From assembly GCF_900100395.1 (NCBI RefSeq), contig NZ_FNFB01000019.1, forward strand, positions 62,001 to 126,000: a DNA stretch of 64,000 nucleotides, read 5' to 3'. Positions 25,236-34,497 of the stretch are shown here, one piece after another. Source of the stretch: Nonomuraea maritima (GTDB lineage Bacteria; Actinomycetota; Actinomycetes; Streptosporangiales; Streptosporangiaceae). The notes beneath the pieces were generated by a model. It was not told the DNA's origin, searched no databases, and saw nothing but the letters and a program-made list of their open reading frames with translations. A program made the position numbers and the translations under genes. How positions within the stretch are numbered: the stretch's first letter is position 1; each line of letters begins with the position of its first letter.

Positions 25236-26630
25236 ATGAGCGAAGTCGACGTCTCCCCCGTCCCGATGCCGGCCAAGCGGCGCGGCGCGCAGCTGCTCAT
25301 GCTCGCGCTCGCGGTGGCCATCGTCATGGGCGCGTACGCCAACGTGGGTCTGGCGCTCGACGGTCAGGTTCCGTCGGGCATGCTGACGTACGGGCTGAGC
25401 CTGGGCGGGCTGATGCTGGCCGCCTATCTGGTGCTGGCCAAGTTCGCGCCGTGGGCCGACCCGCTGATCCTGCCGCTGGTGACGCTGGTCAACGGGCTCG
25501 GGCTGGTGATGATCTACCGGTTGTCGGAGTCCGACTCCAACACCGGCAAGCTCGCCTCGCCCAACTCGCAGCTGCTGTGGACGCTCGTCGGCATCGTGCT
25601 GTTCAGCCTCACGCTGATCTTCCTGCGCGACCACCGCGCGCTGCAGCGGCTGACCTACACCGCCGGCGCGGTGGGGGTGTTCCTGCTGGTCTCGCCGCTG
25701 ATCCCGTTCATCGGCCGGGAGATCAACGGCGCCCGCATCTGGGTCGGCGTCCCTGGCGTTTCCGCGGCGCAGATCCAGCCGGCCGAGTTCGCCAAGCTGG
25801 CGCTGGTCGTCTTCTTCGCCGGCTATCTGGTGGCCAAGCGCGACGTGCTCGCGCTCGCCGGCCGCCGGCTGCTCTTCATCGACCTGCCGCGGGCGCGCGA
25901 CCTAGGCCCGGTGCTCATCATCTGGGGCGTCAGCCTCGGCGTCCTGGTGATGCAGAAAGACCTGGGCTCCTCGCTGCTGCTGTTCGGCACGTTCATCGCG
26001 ATGCTCTACATCGCGACCCAGCGCAGCTCGTGGGTCATCATCGGCATCCTGCTCTTCGTCGGCGGCGCGATCCTGGCCGGCATGGTCTTCGACCACGTCC
26101 AGCAGCGTTTCGAGGTCTTCCTCAACCCCTCCGACCCCGAGCTGTTCCGGCGCGTCGGCGGCAGCGAGCAGCTCATGCAGGGGCTGTTCGCCCTCGGCTC
26201 AGGCGGCATCCTCGGCACGGGGCTCGGTCAGGGGCACCCCGAGCTGATCCCGCTGGCGTTCTCCGACTTCATCTTCAGCGCCACGGGCGAGGAGCTCGGG
26301 CTGACCGGGCTGATGGCGCTGCTCATGGTGTACGCGCTGATCGTCGAGCGCGGCCTGCGCACGGCGCTCGCGGCCCGCGACCCGTTCTCGAAGCTGCTGG
26401 GCGGCGGCCTGTCGTTCATCCTGGCCTGGCAGGTGTTCATCATCGTCGGCGGCGTGACGAACCTCATCCCGCTGACCGGCCTGGTCACGCCGTTCATGTC
26501 GCAGGGCGGTTCTGCCTTGCTGGCTAACTGGATCCTTATCGCGCTTCTGGTACGCATGTCAGACTCGGCCAGACGCCCCCCGCCCCAAGCGATCCAGAAC
26601 GAGGGTATGACTCAGGTGTTCCAGCGATGA
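25236..26630 (+). CDS. rodA: RodA/FtsW-family (SEDS) peptidoglycan glycosyltransferase
   Basis: 464 residues and about 10-12 membrane helices, beginning directly after the phosphatase stop. SEDS landmarks are PFIGREINGARIWVGVPGVS, IQPAEFAKLALVVFFAGYL, MQKDLGSSLLLFGTF, the catalytic-loop region and GGVTNLIPLTGLVTPFMSQGG near the end. SEDS proteins polymerise glycan strands together with a class B penicillin-binding protein, here the overlapping pbpA. The position in the operon corresponds to rodA of mycobacteria. Confidence 0.94.
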   Translation: MSEVDVSPVPMPAKRRGAQLLMLALAVAIVMGAYANVGLALDGQVPSGMLTYGLSLGGLMLAAYLVLAKFAPWADPLILPLVTLVNGLGLVMIYRLSESDSNTGKLASPNSQLLWTLVGIVLFSLTLIFLRDHRALQRLTYTAGAVGVFLLVSPLIPFIGREINGARIWVGVPGVSAAQIQPAEFAKLALVVFFAGYLVAKRDVLALAGRRLLFIDLPRARDLGPVLIIWGVSLGVLVMQKDLGSSLLLFGTFIAMLYIATQRSSWVIIGILLFVGGAILAGMVFDHVQQRFEVFLNPSDPELFRRVGGSEQLMQGLFALGSGGILGTGLGQGHPELIPLAFSDFIFSATGEELGLTGLMALLMVYALIVERGLRTALAARDPFSKLLGGGLSFILAWQVFIIVGGVTNLIPLTGLVTPFMSQGGSALLANWILIALLVRMSDSARRPPPQAIQNEGMTQVFQR

Positions 26631-28087
26631 ACCGCACACTGAAGCGCGTGGCGGTGGCCTGTCTGGCCATGTTCGCCCTCCTGATGATCAACGTGAACGT
26701 GAAGCAGGCGGTGCAGGCGGAAGACCTCCGCACGGACGCTCGCAACGTACGGAACTTCTTCGACCGGTACGCCATCGAGCGCGGGCGCATCACGGCAGGC
26801 GGCAAGGTGATCGCCGAGTCCGTCGAGACCGACAGCAACCAGTTCCGGTTCGTCAGGAAATATCCTGACGCCAAGCTCTACGCCCACGTCACCGGGTTCT
26901 TCTCACCCGAGAGCGCGGAGGCGATCGAGGCGTCCGAGAACGACCTGCTCGACGGTTCCAGCGCCGACCTGCTGCTGCGGCGCAGCATCGACCTGTTCAC
27001 CGGCGAGCCGACCAAGGGCGCCAACGTCGAGCTCACGATCAACCCGAAGGCCCAGAAGGCCGCCTACGACGCGCTGCGTTCGAGCGGCAAGCGGGGCGCG
27101 GTGCTGGCGCTCAACCCGAAGACCGGGGCGATCCTCGCGATGGTCTCGCTGCCCACCTACGACCCGACCGAGCTGTCGGGCACCGACAAGGGCAAGGTCT
27201 TCACCCGCTACGACGAGCTGGCCGCCGACAAGAGCCAGCCGCTGCTCAACCGGACGATCGCGCAGACGTACCCGCCTGGGTCGACGTTCAAGGTGGTCAC
27301 GGCGGCGGCCTACCTGGAGGAGGACTCCTCGCGCGGCCCCGAGACCCTGGTCGACGCGCCGCAGCGGCTGCCGCTGCCCAACACCAACATCAGCCTGCCC
27401 AACTCGGGCGGCGCGGCGTGCGGCACGGGCCGCGTGACGCTGCAGTTCGCCTTGGAGCGGTCCTGCAACACGCCGTTCGGCAAGATCGGCATGGAGGTCG
27501 GCTTCGACGCGCTGAAGGAGCAGACCGAGAAGTTCGGCATGGGCGAGCCGCTCGGCGTGCCGATGCGGGTGGCGCAGAGCGACTTCGGCAAGGACTACGA
27601 CAAGGCCGCGCTGGCCATGGCCTCCATCGGGCAGCGCGACAACCGGATGACGCCGCTGCAGATGGCCATGATCGCGGCGGGCATCGCCAACGACGGCGTG
27701 GTCATGAAGCCGTACCTCGTGAACGAGATCACTGACGCCAAGGGCGACGCGATCGAGGAGGCCGACCCGGACGAGCTGTCCGAGGCGGTCAGTCCCGAGA
27801 CGGCGGGCAAGCTGCGCGACATGATGGTCAGCGTCGTCGACAACGGCACGGCAAACCTGGCGCAGGTTCCAGGCGTCAAAGTAGCGGGCAAGACAGGCAC
27901 CGCGGAGACCTCCGACGGACAACCTCCGCACGCCTGGTTCATCTCCTTCGCGCCCGCGAACGACCCGCAGGTGGCTCTCGCGGTCATCGTCGAGTCCGGC
28001 GCGGCCAACGTCGGCGCGGAGGCGTCCGGCGGGCACACCGCCGCGCCGATCGCCAAGGCCGTGCTGGAGGCGGTGCTGAACAAGTGA
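26627..28087 (+). CDS. pbpA: Class B penicillin-binding protein PbpA
   Basis: 486 residues: a short cytoplasmic tail, one membrane anchor (VAVACLAMFALLMINVNVKQ), a dimerisation region and the transpeptidase domain. The active-site motifs are all present: SxxK in PPGSTFKVVTA, SxN as SCN in ERSCNTPFGKIG and KTG in VAGKTGTAET. It cross-links peptidoglycan. Its ATGA start overlaps rodA, matching the SEDS-PBP pairing. Confidence 0.95.
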   Translation: MNRTLKRVAVACLAMFALLMINVNVKQAVQAEDLRTDARNVRNFFDRYAIERGRITAGGKVIAESVETDSNQFRFVRKYPDAKLYAHVTGFFSPESAEAIEASENDLLDGSSADLLLRRSIDLFTGEPTKGANVELTINPKAQKAAYDALRSSGKRGAVLALNPKTGAILAMVSLPTYDPTELSGTDKGKVFTRYDELAADKSQPLLNRTIAQTYPPGSTFKVVTAAAYLEEDSSRGPETLVDAPQRLPLPNTNISLPNSGGAACGTGRVTLQFALERSCNTPFGKIGMEVGFDALKEQTEKFGMGEPLGVPMRVAQSDFGKDYDKAALAMASIGQRDNRMTPLQMAMIAAGIANDGVVMKPYLVNEITDAKGDAIEEADPDELSEAVSPETAGKLRDMMVSVVDNGTANLAQVPGVKVAGKTGTAETSDGQPPHAWFISFAPANDPQVALAVIVESGAANVGAEASGGHTAAPIAKAVLEAVLNK

Positions 28088-28108
28088 GTGACGGTAACCT
28101 GCTAGGTC

Positions 28109-29572
28109 ATGCGGCTTCGTAACCGCTACCTGCTGATCTCCCGTATCGCCGCGGGCGGTATGGGGGAGGTCTGGCGCGCGCGCGACGAGCTGCTCGGGCG
28201 CGAGGTCGCGGTGAAGATCCTGCGCAGCCACATCCACGCCGACCCCACGTTCCTGGAGCGGTTCCGCAACGAGGCGCGCATCACCGCGGCGCTGGCCGAC
28301 CCCGGAGTGGCGCAGATCTTCGACTACGGCGAGGAGAACGATCTCGCCTACCTCGTGATGGAGCTGGTGCACGGCGAGCCGTTGTCGGCCGTCCTGGGGC
28401 GTAACGGCGCTCTCGGGGCCGAGGTGACGCTCGACGTCGTCCACCAGACGGCCAAGGCGCTGCACGCGGCGCACTCGGCGGGCATCATCCATCGCGACAT
28501 CAAGCCGGGCAACCTGCTGGTGACGCCCGACGGCGTCATCAAGGTGACCGACTTCGGCATCGCGCGCGCCCTGGAGGCGGCTCCGGTGACGCAGACCGGC
28601 ACCGTCCTCGGCACGGCCCAGTACGTCAGCCCGGAGCAGGCGCAGGGTTTCGTGCTCACGCCCTCGACCGACCTGTACTCACTGGGCGTGGTCGCGTACG
28701 AGTGCCTGGCCGGGCGCACGCCGTTCCAGGGTGACAACCAGGTGGCGATCGCGCTGCAGCACCTGAACGAGGCGCCGCCGCCGCTCGGGGCGGACGTTCC
28801 CGCGCCGGTGCGCGACTTCGTGCTGGCGCTGCTCGCCAAGGAGCCAGGGCAGCGGCCGCCGAGCGCCCTCAGCGTGGCGAACCGGGCGTACGTGCTGCGT
28901 GAGTCGCTGGCCGAAGCCGGGCGCGGCACCGAGCTCAGCATGCTGACCGACCCCGGGGGCTTTCCCGTACGCGAGCCAGGCGCCGCTCCGGGCGGCGCGG
29001 GCGACTTCTCTGCCGCCTCCGGCTCCTTCCACGGACGCGAGGCCGCTTCGAGCTCCTTCGGGGGTCGACTCGACGCTGACGCGCGGGAGGCCGGCGATCT
29101 CGCCCCTGCCACCGCGCTGCAGCGGCGGGCGCACGGCCGGCCGCGCCGGGGTGTACGGGCGTTGGCGCTGGTGGCGGCGGCGGGCTGTGTGGCGGCGGCG
29201 GGGTTCACGGCGATCACCTTCGCCAACCCGCAGCCGCCGTCGAGGCCACCCGAGGTGGCCGAGCCGTCGCCGACGCCGAAGGTGCGGAAACCGACCCGGA
29301 CCGTGCAGCCCACCAGGCCGTCGCCGATCAGGACACGGACACGGCGACCGCCGGTTGTTCCGATGAAGTCGCCAAAACCTATACCCTCACGTTCGGCTAC
29401 GGTAAGCAAGTCGGCAACCCCAACGGTGAGGCCGACGACGCCCGATCCGGAGCCGACGACCCGAACCCCTACGCCCACTCCGACCCCAACGCCCACAATT
29501 ACACCGACAACTCCGACACCTACCGCCTCGCCGGACCCGGGTGACACAAACCCGCCCAAGGAGGAGACGTGA
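28109..29572 (+). CDS. pknA: Receptor-type Ser/Thr protein kinase (PknA position)
   Basis: 487 residues. Kinase domain about 6-270: glycine loop IAAGGMGEVWRARDE, VAVKILRSH (ATP Lys), HRDIKPGNLLV catalytic loop, DFGIARALEA, activation loop TQTGTVLGTAQYVSPEQAQG. After a linker and one membrane helix (ALALVAAAGCVAAAGFTAIT) comes an extracytoplasmic tail of Pro/Thr/Ser with runs of PTPT and no PASTA domain. The tail length may vary by repeat slippage. It probably acts with PknB on wall synthesis and division. Confidence 0.95.
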   Translation: MRLRNRYLLISRIAAGGMGEVWRARDELLGREVAVKILRSHIHADPTFLERFRNEARITAALADPGVAQIFDYGEENDLAYLVMELVHGEPLSAVLGRNGALGAEVTLDVVHQTAKALHAAHSAGIIHRDIKPGNLLVTPDGVIKVTDFGIARALEAAPVTQTGTVLGTAQYVSPEQAQGFVLTPSTDLYSLGVVAYECLAGRTPFQGDNQVAIALQHLNEAPPPLGADVPAPVRDFVLALLAKEPGQRPPSALSVANRAYVLRESLAEAGRGTELSMLTDPGGFPVREPGAAPGGAGDFSAASGSFHGREAASSSFGGRLDADAREAGDLAPATALQRRAHGRPRRGVRALALVAAAGCVAAAGFTAITFANPQPPSRPPEVAEPSPTPKVRKPTRTVQPTRPSPIRTRTRRPPVVPMKSPKPIPSRSATVSKSATPTVRPTTPDPEPTTRTPTPTPTPTPTITPTTPTPTASPDPGDTNPPKEET

Positions 29573-29645
29573 TGCGCCATGGGGTCGATGATGGACACCG
29601 GCGGCCCCCCGCACGGCCGGTACCCAAGATGAACGGTAAGGGACA

Positions 29646-31505
29646 GTGCAGGAAATGACTCAGCCTCGGCTACTCGGAGGTCGTTACGAGCTCGACGGTG
29701 TCGTCGGGCGCGGCGGCATGGCCGAGGTCTATCGTGCCCGAGACATCCGGCTGGACCGCATAGTCGCGATCAAGACCCTCCGCTCCGACCTCGCGCGCGA
29801 CCACACCTTCCAGGCCCGGTTCCGCCGTGAGGCGCAGTCCGCGGCCTCCCTGAACCACCCGGCCGTGGTCGCCGTCTACGACACCGGCGAGGACGCGACC
29901 GACGGCACCCCTGTGCCGTACATCGTGATGGAGTACGTCGACGGGCGGACGCTGCGCGACCTCCTGCGCCAGGACCGGCGGCTGCTGCCGGAGCGCGCGG
30001 TGGAGCTGGTCGACGGCATCCTGCGGGCGCTCGACTACAGCCACCGCGGCGGCATCGTGCACCGCGACATCAAGCCGGCCAACGTGATGATCACCCGGGC
30101 CGGCGACGTCAAGGTGATGGACTTCGGCATCGCGCGCGCGATGGCCGACTCCGCGGCCACGATGACGCAGACCGCGCAGGTGATCGGCACCGCCCAGTAC
30201 CTGTCGCCGGAGCAGGCCCGCGGCGAGCGGGTCGACGCCCGCAGCGACATCTACTCCACCGGCTGCGTGCTGTACGAGCTGCTGACCGGCCAGCCGCCGT
30301 TCACCGGCGACTCCCCCGTCGCGATCGCCTACCAGCACGTGCGCGAGGAGCCGATCCCGCCGTCGCAGATCGACCCCGAGATTCCGGCGTGGGCCGACGC
30401 CATCGTCCTCAAGGCCATGGCCAAGGACCCGGCCCACCGCTACCAGAGCGCGGGCGAGATGCGCGCCGACATCCAGCGGGCGATGTCCGGCATGCCGGTC
30501 GACGCCCAGACGATGGCGATGACGAGCAACTACGGCCAGGGCACGCGCATGATGACCGCGGCCCAGATGCAGTCCGGCCCCTCCACGCAGCGCACCAGCT
30601 CCGTCTCGCCGTACGAGTACGACGAGGGCGGCGGGCGCGGCGGCCGGCGCCGGGCGTCCGGCGGCGGCAACACGGCCGTCAAGACCGCGCTGTGGATCAT
30701 CATCCCGCTGCTGATCATCGGGTCGTTCATCACCATCGGCTACGTCATGTTCAGCGGCAAGGACACCCCGGTCGACACGCAGGTGACGATCCCGGCCCTC
30801 GCCACGCAGGAGCGGGCGTTCGCCGAGCAACAGCTCAAGACGCTCGGGCTCAAGGTCGAGGTGGTGAGCCAGGCCGACTCCGACGCGGAGAAGGGCACCG
30901 TCATCAAGACGGACCCGGCCGAGGGCACCAAGGTCGCCAAGGAGAGCGCGGTCAAGCTCTACGTCTCCAGCGGCCCCAAGAAGATCAAGGTTCCCGACGG
31001 CCTCGTCGGCATGCCGCAGGCCGATGCCATGGCGGCGCTGGAGGAAGCCGGGCTGCAGGGCACGGTCAAGACCCGCGCGTCGTCCAAGAAGCAGGGCACG
31101 GTCATCGCGACCGACCCGAAGGCCGGCGCGTCGCTCGAGGAGGGCGGCACGGTCACCGTGTTCGTGCCGCGGGAACTCGCCGAGATCCCGAGCCTGATCG
31201 GGCTCACCGCCGACGACGCCACCTCCCAGCTCAAGGCCCTGGGCTTCAAGCCCCGGTTGTCCAAGCTGGCGAGCGACCAGCCCGAGGGCACGGTCATCCA
31301 GCAGAACCCGGCTCCCGGCACGCCGCAGCCGCCGGGCACGACGATCACGATCGTGGTGTCCTCCGGCCCCGAGCTCGTCACGCCGCCCACCAACGAGTTC
31401 CCGGACGACCAGCCCACGGTCGGCGACGACCAGTCGTCCGACTTCCCGTCGAACGAGGAAGAACCGCCGGTCGACAGCCCCATCGAGGACGATTTCGGCG
31501 GATGA
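29646..31505 (+). CDS. pknB: Ser/Thr protein kinase PknB with PASTA domains
   Basis: 619 residues from GTG 29646 (an ATG at 29655 is also possible). Kinase domain about 10-275 with VGRGGMAEVYRARD, VAIKTLRSD, HRDIKPANVMI, DFGIARAMAD and GTAQYLSPEQARG. A membrane helix (ALWIIIPLLIIGSFITIGYVMF) follows, then three extracytoplasmic PASTA repeats (TIPALATQERAFAEQQLKTL; KVPDGLVGMPQADAMAALEE; EIPSLIGLTADDATSQLKAL) that bind muropeptides, and an acidic tail. Master regulator of growth in related bacteria. Last gene of the operon. Confidence 0.96.
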   Translation: MQEMTQPRLLGGRYELDGVVGRGGMAEVYRARDIRLDRIVAIKTLRSDLARDHTFQARFRREAQSAASLNHPAVVAVYDTGEDATDGTPVPYIVMEYVDGRTLRDLLRQDRRLLPERAVELVDGILRALDYSHRGGIVHRDIKPANVMITRAGDVKVMDFGIARAMADSAATMTQTAQVIGTAQYLSPEQARGERVDARSDIYSTGCVLYELLTGQPPFTGDSPVAIAYQHVREEPIPPSQIDPEIPAWADAIVLKAMAKDPAHRYQSAGEMRADIQRAMSGMPVDAQTMAMTSNYGQGTRMMTAAQMQSGPSTQRTSSVSPYEYDEGGGRGGRRRASGGGNTAVKTALWIIIPLLIIGSFITIGYVMFSGKDTPVDTQVTIPALATQERAFAEQQLKTLGLKVEVVSQADSDAEKGTVIKTDPAEGTKVAKESAVKLYVSSGPKKIKVPDGLVGMPQADAMAALEEAGLQGTVKTRASSKKQGTVIATDPKAGASLEEGGTVTVFVPRELAEIPSLIGLTADDATSQLKALGFKPRLSKLASDQPEGTVIQQNPAPGTPQPPGTTITIVVSSGPELVTPPTNEFPDDQPTVGDDQSSDFPSNEEEPPVDSPIEDDFGG

Positions 31506-31515
31506 CCCGCTGAAC

Positions 31516-31545
31516 GGGCCGCCTGCCCCGGCAGGCGGCCCTTTC
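31516..31545 (+). terminator. Terminator of the fhaA-pknB operon
   Basis: Arms GGGCCGCCTGCC and GGCAGGCGGCCC (12 bp) with a minimal loop followed by CTTTC, 10 bases after the pknB stop. Confidence 0.85.
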
Positions 31546-31565
31546 ACGTTCCTGCCGCACGAAAA

Positions 31566-31604
31566 GAGCGTCCCCGCCGCTCGGGGGCAACGGCGGGGAC
31601 GCTC
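31566..31604 (-). terminator. Terminator of the sortase-pabA transcript
   Basis: Perfect 14-bp arms GAGCGTCCCCGCCG and CGGCGGGGACGCTC. On the minus strand the stem is followed by TTTTC, so it ends the pabA transcript, back to back with the pknB terminator. Confidence 0.85.
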
Positions 31605-31634
31605 ATTCGTACGTCGCTCGGCGGGGGCGGTTTG

Positions 31635-32216
31635 TTACACGGTCCTGGCGGTGAATCGCAGCCAGTTTCCGAGCAGCCGGTGGCCGTGCTCGGACAGCAC
31701 CGACTCGGGGTGGAACTGGACGCCCTCCACCGGTGCCACGCGGTGCCGCAGACCCATGACCACGCCGTCGTCGGTACGGGCGGTCACCTCCAGCTCGTCC
31801 GGCACGGTCTCGGGCCGGACGGCCAGCGAGTGGTAGCGGGTCATCCGCACCGGCGACGGCAGGCCCTCGAACACGCCCCTGCCCTCGTGGTGGACGGGGC
31901 TCGTCTGCCCGTGGAGCAGCTCGGGCGCGCGGGAGACGGTGGCGCCGTAGGCGACGGCGATGGCCTGATGGCCGAGGCAGACGCCGAGCAGCGGCACCCC
32001 CGTGGCGGCCGCGTGGTGGACGAGCGGGACGCTCACGCCGGCCGCCTCCGGCGTGCCGGGGCCGGGGCTGACGAGGACGCCGTCGAAGCCGTCGGCGTCG
32101 CTCACGCGGACGTCGTCGCGCGGGCGCACGTCGCAGTCGGCGCCCAGTTCGCGCAGGTACTGCACGATGGTGTGGACGAAACTGTCGTGGTTGTCCACGA
32201 CCAGCACGCGGGTCAT
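31635..32216 (-). CDS. pabA: Aminodeoxychorismate/anthranilate synthase glutaminase subunit
   Basis: 193-residue class I glutamine amidotransferase. The oxyanion motif VSPGPGTPEAAGVS, nucleophile LLGVCLGHQAIAV (Cys) and VEGVQFHPESVLSEHG (His, Glu) are complete. It supplies ammonia to PabB or TrpE for folate or tryptophan; which one cannot be told from this subunit, and many actinobacteria share it. The start ATG (32214-32216) overlaps the stop of the 52-residue membrane gene. Confidence 0.92.
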   Translation of the reverse strand: MTRVLVVDNHDSFVHTIVQYLRELGADCDVRPRDDVRVSDADGFDGVLVSPGPGTPEAAGVSVPLVHHAAATGVPLLGVCLGHQAIAVAYGATVSRAPELLHGQTSPVHHEGRGVFEGLPSPVRMTRYHSLAVRPETVPDELEVTARTDDGVVMGLRHRVAPVEGVQFHPESVLSEHGHRLLGNWLRFTARTV

Positions 32217-32371
32217 CTCCGTACGGTCACCTCGTCGAGTGTCACCGCCGGCTCCAGGAACGGGAACACGGCGTACCACAGTACGACGCCCACGACGGTG
32301 ACCAGGACGGCGGCCGTCAGGATTTTGGCAGGCGTGCGGCCGGGCAGCTTGCGCCAGATCCAGGCGTACAT
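32213..32371 (-). CDS. Small membrane protein (52 aa) between sortase and pabA
   Basis: Translation from the ATG at 32369-32371 gives 52 residues: a basic N-terminus (YAWIWRKLPGRTPAK), one membrane helix (ILTAAVLVTVVGVVLWYAVF) and an acidic tail (EPAVTLDEVTVRR). It starts 2 bp after the sortase stop and its TGA overlaps the pabA ATG (ATGA), so translation is coupled on both sides. Short proteins beginning MYAWIWRKLPG occupy this place in other actinobacteria as far as I recall; function unknown. Confidence 0.8.
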   Translation of the reverse strand: MYAWIWRKLPGRTPAKILTAAVLVTVVGVVLWYAVFPFLEPAVTLDEVTVRR

Positions 32372-32372
32372 G

Positions 32373-33041
32373 TCACTCCTTGCGCGGCACGGTGTCCTTG
32401 AGCACGCCGTAGACGATGAGGCGTTCGGCGGCGGAGTACTCCGGGTGGCAGGTCAGCAGCGTGATGAAGGCCCGGATAGGACGGATGTCGGGCTTGCCGG
32501 GCACGGGCGCGAGCACCTCGACCTCGTCGGGCAGCACGACGTCCTGGGAGGTCACCCGGTAGACGTAGCGGGCCTCGCGGGCCTCGACGATGATCTCGTC
32601 GCCGCGTTCGAGCTCGTCGATCCGGTTGAACGGCGCCGCGTACGTGGTGCGGTGGCCCGACACGACGAAGTTGCCGATCGCGCCGGGCATGGCGGTGGCG
32701 GGGTGGTGCCCGGGGCCCTTCTTGAGCTCCTCGTGGCCGACGCCCTCGACGACGGCGTACTCGTAGTCGCGGCCCAGCCTGGGGATGCGCAGCAGCGCCA
32801 CGGCCGCGCCCAGCTCGATCCGGTCGAGATGTCCGGCGGTGGCGGCCGCCTTCTTCTCGGCCAGCTCCCTCTGGAGCAGCAGCTGCTGGCTCCTGGTGTA
32901 GGAGCCGGTGCCCCAGAGCAGGTAGGCGCAGAACAGCATCAGGATCAGGCCCGCGGTGACGCTGACCTCGCCCACGGCCCGCAGCATGACCCGCACCCGA
33001 TCAGGGTATTCGGCCAGTACGCGGCCCCCGGGGATCGCCAT
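32373..33041 (-). CDS. Class E sortase
   Basis: 222 residues: N-terminal membrane helix (AVGEVSVTAGLILMLFCAYL), coiled region, then a sortase domain. The catalytic His lies in VVSGHRTTYAAPFNRID and the catalytic Cys in ITLLTCHPEYSAAERL, with the conserved Arg in that last stretch. Class E enzymes attach LAxTG proteins (chaplins and others) to the wall in actinomycetes. No substrate protein is encoded in the window. First gene of a three-gene coupled operon with the 52-residue protein and pabA. Confidence 0.93.
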   Translation of the reverse strand: MAIPGGRVLAEYPDRVRVMLRAVGEVSVTAGLILMLFCAYLLWGTGSYTRSQQLLLQRELAEKKAAATAGHLDRIELGAAVALLRIPRLGRDYEYAVVEGVGHEELKKGPGHHPATAMPGAIGNFVVSGHRTTYAAPFNRIDELERGDEIIVEAREARYVYRVTSQDVVLPDEVEVLAPVPGKPDIRPIRAFITLLTCHPEYSAAERLIVYGVLKDTVPRKE

Positions 33042-33142
33042 GTCGTGCGCGTGGCGACTATCCTGGGGCTCGCCCCGAATTACGCTTTGACGAAGAGCCT
33101 GCGGACGATCCGGATGCCCAGGCCCTCAGCAGGAGTTACCCA

Positions 33143-33388
33143 GTGCCCAAGTCCAAGGTTCGCAAGAAGCCGGTCTACACCCCGCCGGCCAAGTCGCAGC
33201 AGGTCAAGGTCAGCCCTCGGTGGCTGGCGCCCACGATGGTGGTGTCGTGGATCATCGGCATCCTGTGGATCTCGATCTATTACGTCGCCCCGCAGGCGCC
33301 CTTCCTCGGCGGCCTCCAGAACTGGAACCTGCTGATCGGGTTTGTTTTCATCATCTTCGGTGTGGTGCTTTCCACCCGCTGGCGTTAG
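33143..33388 (+). CDS. crgA: Cell-division protein CrgA
   Basis: 81 residues from the GTG at 33143, preceded by AGGAG. A basic N-terminus (PKSKVRKKPVYTPPAKSQQ) leads to two membrane helices (MVVSWIIGILWISIYYV and LLIGFVFIIFGVVLSTRWR), exactly the CrgA layout. CrgA recruits septal proteins and tempers FtsZ-ring formation in actinobacteria. Confidence 0.95.
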   Translation: MPKSKVRKKPVYTPPAKSQQVKVSPRWLAPTMVVSWIIGILWISIYYVAPQAPFLGGLQNWNLLIGFVFIIFGVVLSTRWR

Positions 33389-33397
33389 TTCTTTCCA

Positions 33398-33416
33398 CAG
33401 CCTTTTCCACAGGCTG
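33398..33416. terminator. Hairpin between crgA and the rhomboid gene
   Basis: CAGCCT/AGGCTG stem with a 7-base loop between two convergent genes. Modest stem and no U-tract. Confidence 0.4.
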
Positions 33417-33423
33417 GGGATGC

Positions 33424-34317
33424 TCAGCTCAGCATGCTGAGAATCGCTGGGACGCGGACCACGACGAGCGCCACCAGAACGGCCAGCGCTCCAGCGATCG
33501 TCAGCACGTGCCAGAGCACTCTGTTCGCCTTGGGCGCGTAGACCAGCGCGGCCGCCAGCAGCGTGCCCGTGATCAGACCGCCGACGTGGCCGGTCCAGCT
33601 GATCCTGATGTTGCTGAGGGCCGGCAGCACGAACGTGATGACCAGGTTGAGCGCGATGATGACCGCGATGCCGCGCACGTCGAGCCGCAGCTTGCGCCCC
33701 ACCACGAAGAACGCGCCGAACAGGCCGAAGACCGCGCCGGACGCGCCGTACGTGTAAGTGTTCAGCGGGTCGAGCCAGAAGCCGAGCACCGAGCCGCCCA
33801 GCGCGCTGATCAGGTAGAGGGCGGCGAACCTCGTGTGCCCGAAGGCCCGCTCCAGGCTGGGGCCGATGGCGAAGATGGCCCAGCCGTTGAACAGCAGGTG
33901 CATCGGCAGAAGACCGCCGAGCTGGTGGACGAACGCCGAGGTGATCAGCCGGTAGTACTCACCGATGGCGACAGCCGGCGGGAGGTTGCTCAGCGCCAGC
34001 GTGACGCCGTTGGACGCCAGCTGGAGAAGGTAGACCAGGCCGATCAGCACCAGGATGGTGTACGTCACGTAAGGCGTGCCGACGATCCGGCCGCCGAAGG
34101 TGGTCTTGGCCTCGCGGATGCCGCGGTTGCCCTCGGCCACGCACTCGGGGCACTGGAAGCCGACGGCGGCGTCACGCATGCAGTCGGGGCAGATGGGACG
34201 CTCGCAACGCTGGCAGCGTACCCAGGTCTCCCTGTCGGGGTGGCGGAAGCACGTGGGGGTCGCCTCAGCGGGCTGCTCGGGCTGCGAGGGCGTGCTCGGC
34301 GGCTGCTGGCTGGTCAT
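33424..34317 (-). CDS. Rhomboid intramembrane serine protease with N-terminal zinc-binding motif
   Basis: 297 residues. Residues 20-58 hold a Cys/His cluster (CFRHPDRETWVRCQRC, CPDCM, CPECV) like a B-box zinc finger. Six to seven membrane helices follow, with catalytic Ser in YGASGAVFGLFGAFF, catalytic His in WTGHVGGLITG and the HLLFNGWAIFAIGP loop. Cleaves substrates within the membrane; the substrate is unknown. The location next to crgA is common in this group. Confidence 0.93.
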   Translation of the reverse strand: MTSQQPPSTPSQPEQPAEATPTCFRHPDRETWVRCQRCERPICPDCMRDAAVGFQCPECVAEGNRGIREAKTTFGGRIVGTPYVTYTILVLIGLVYLLQLASNGVTLALSNLPPAVAIGEYYRLITSAFVHQLGGLLPMHLLFNGWAIFAIGPSLERAFGHTRFAALYLISALGGSVLGFWLDPLNTYTYGASGAVFGLFGAFFVVGRKLRLDVRGIAVIIALNLVITFVLPALSNIRISWTGHVGGLITGTLLAAALVYAPKANRVLWHVLTIAGALAVLVALVVVRVPAILSMLS

Positions 34318-34497
34318 GACCGAAGCCTATGGCTTGCGCGACCATGCTGCGTGTCTCGTCACACTCCCGCACGAGCGTAGCGGCAGGGGTTGCGTACGGC
34401 CCGGCAGCGGTTCCTCGGCCGGTCCGGCGGCCCACCCCGTCCGCCGCACCGCCCTGCCGTGCGGCACGGGGGCGGCGGCTGGAGAAGGCCGCGGGAC

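Noticed and set aside
29670..31547. 625-codon minus-strand frame opposite pknB
   Set aside because: Typical antisense shadow (Arg/Leu/Gly/Asp-rich); the plus strand clearly encodes kinase and PASTA domains.
33390..33420. Two TTTCCACAG copies resembling DnaA boxes near crgA
   Set aside because: Only two imperfect boxes, no AT-rich region and no dnaA or dnaN gene nearby; they form part of a hairpin between convergent genes.
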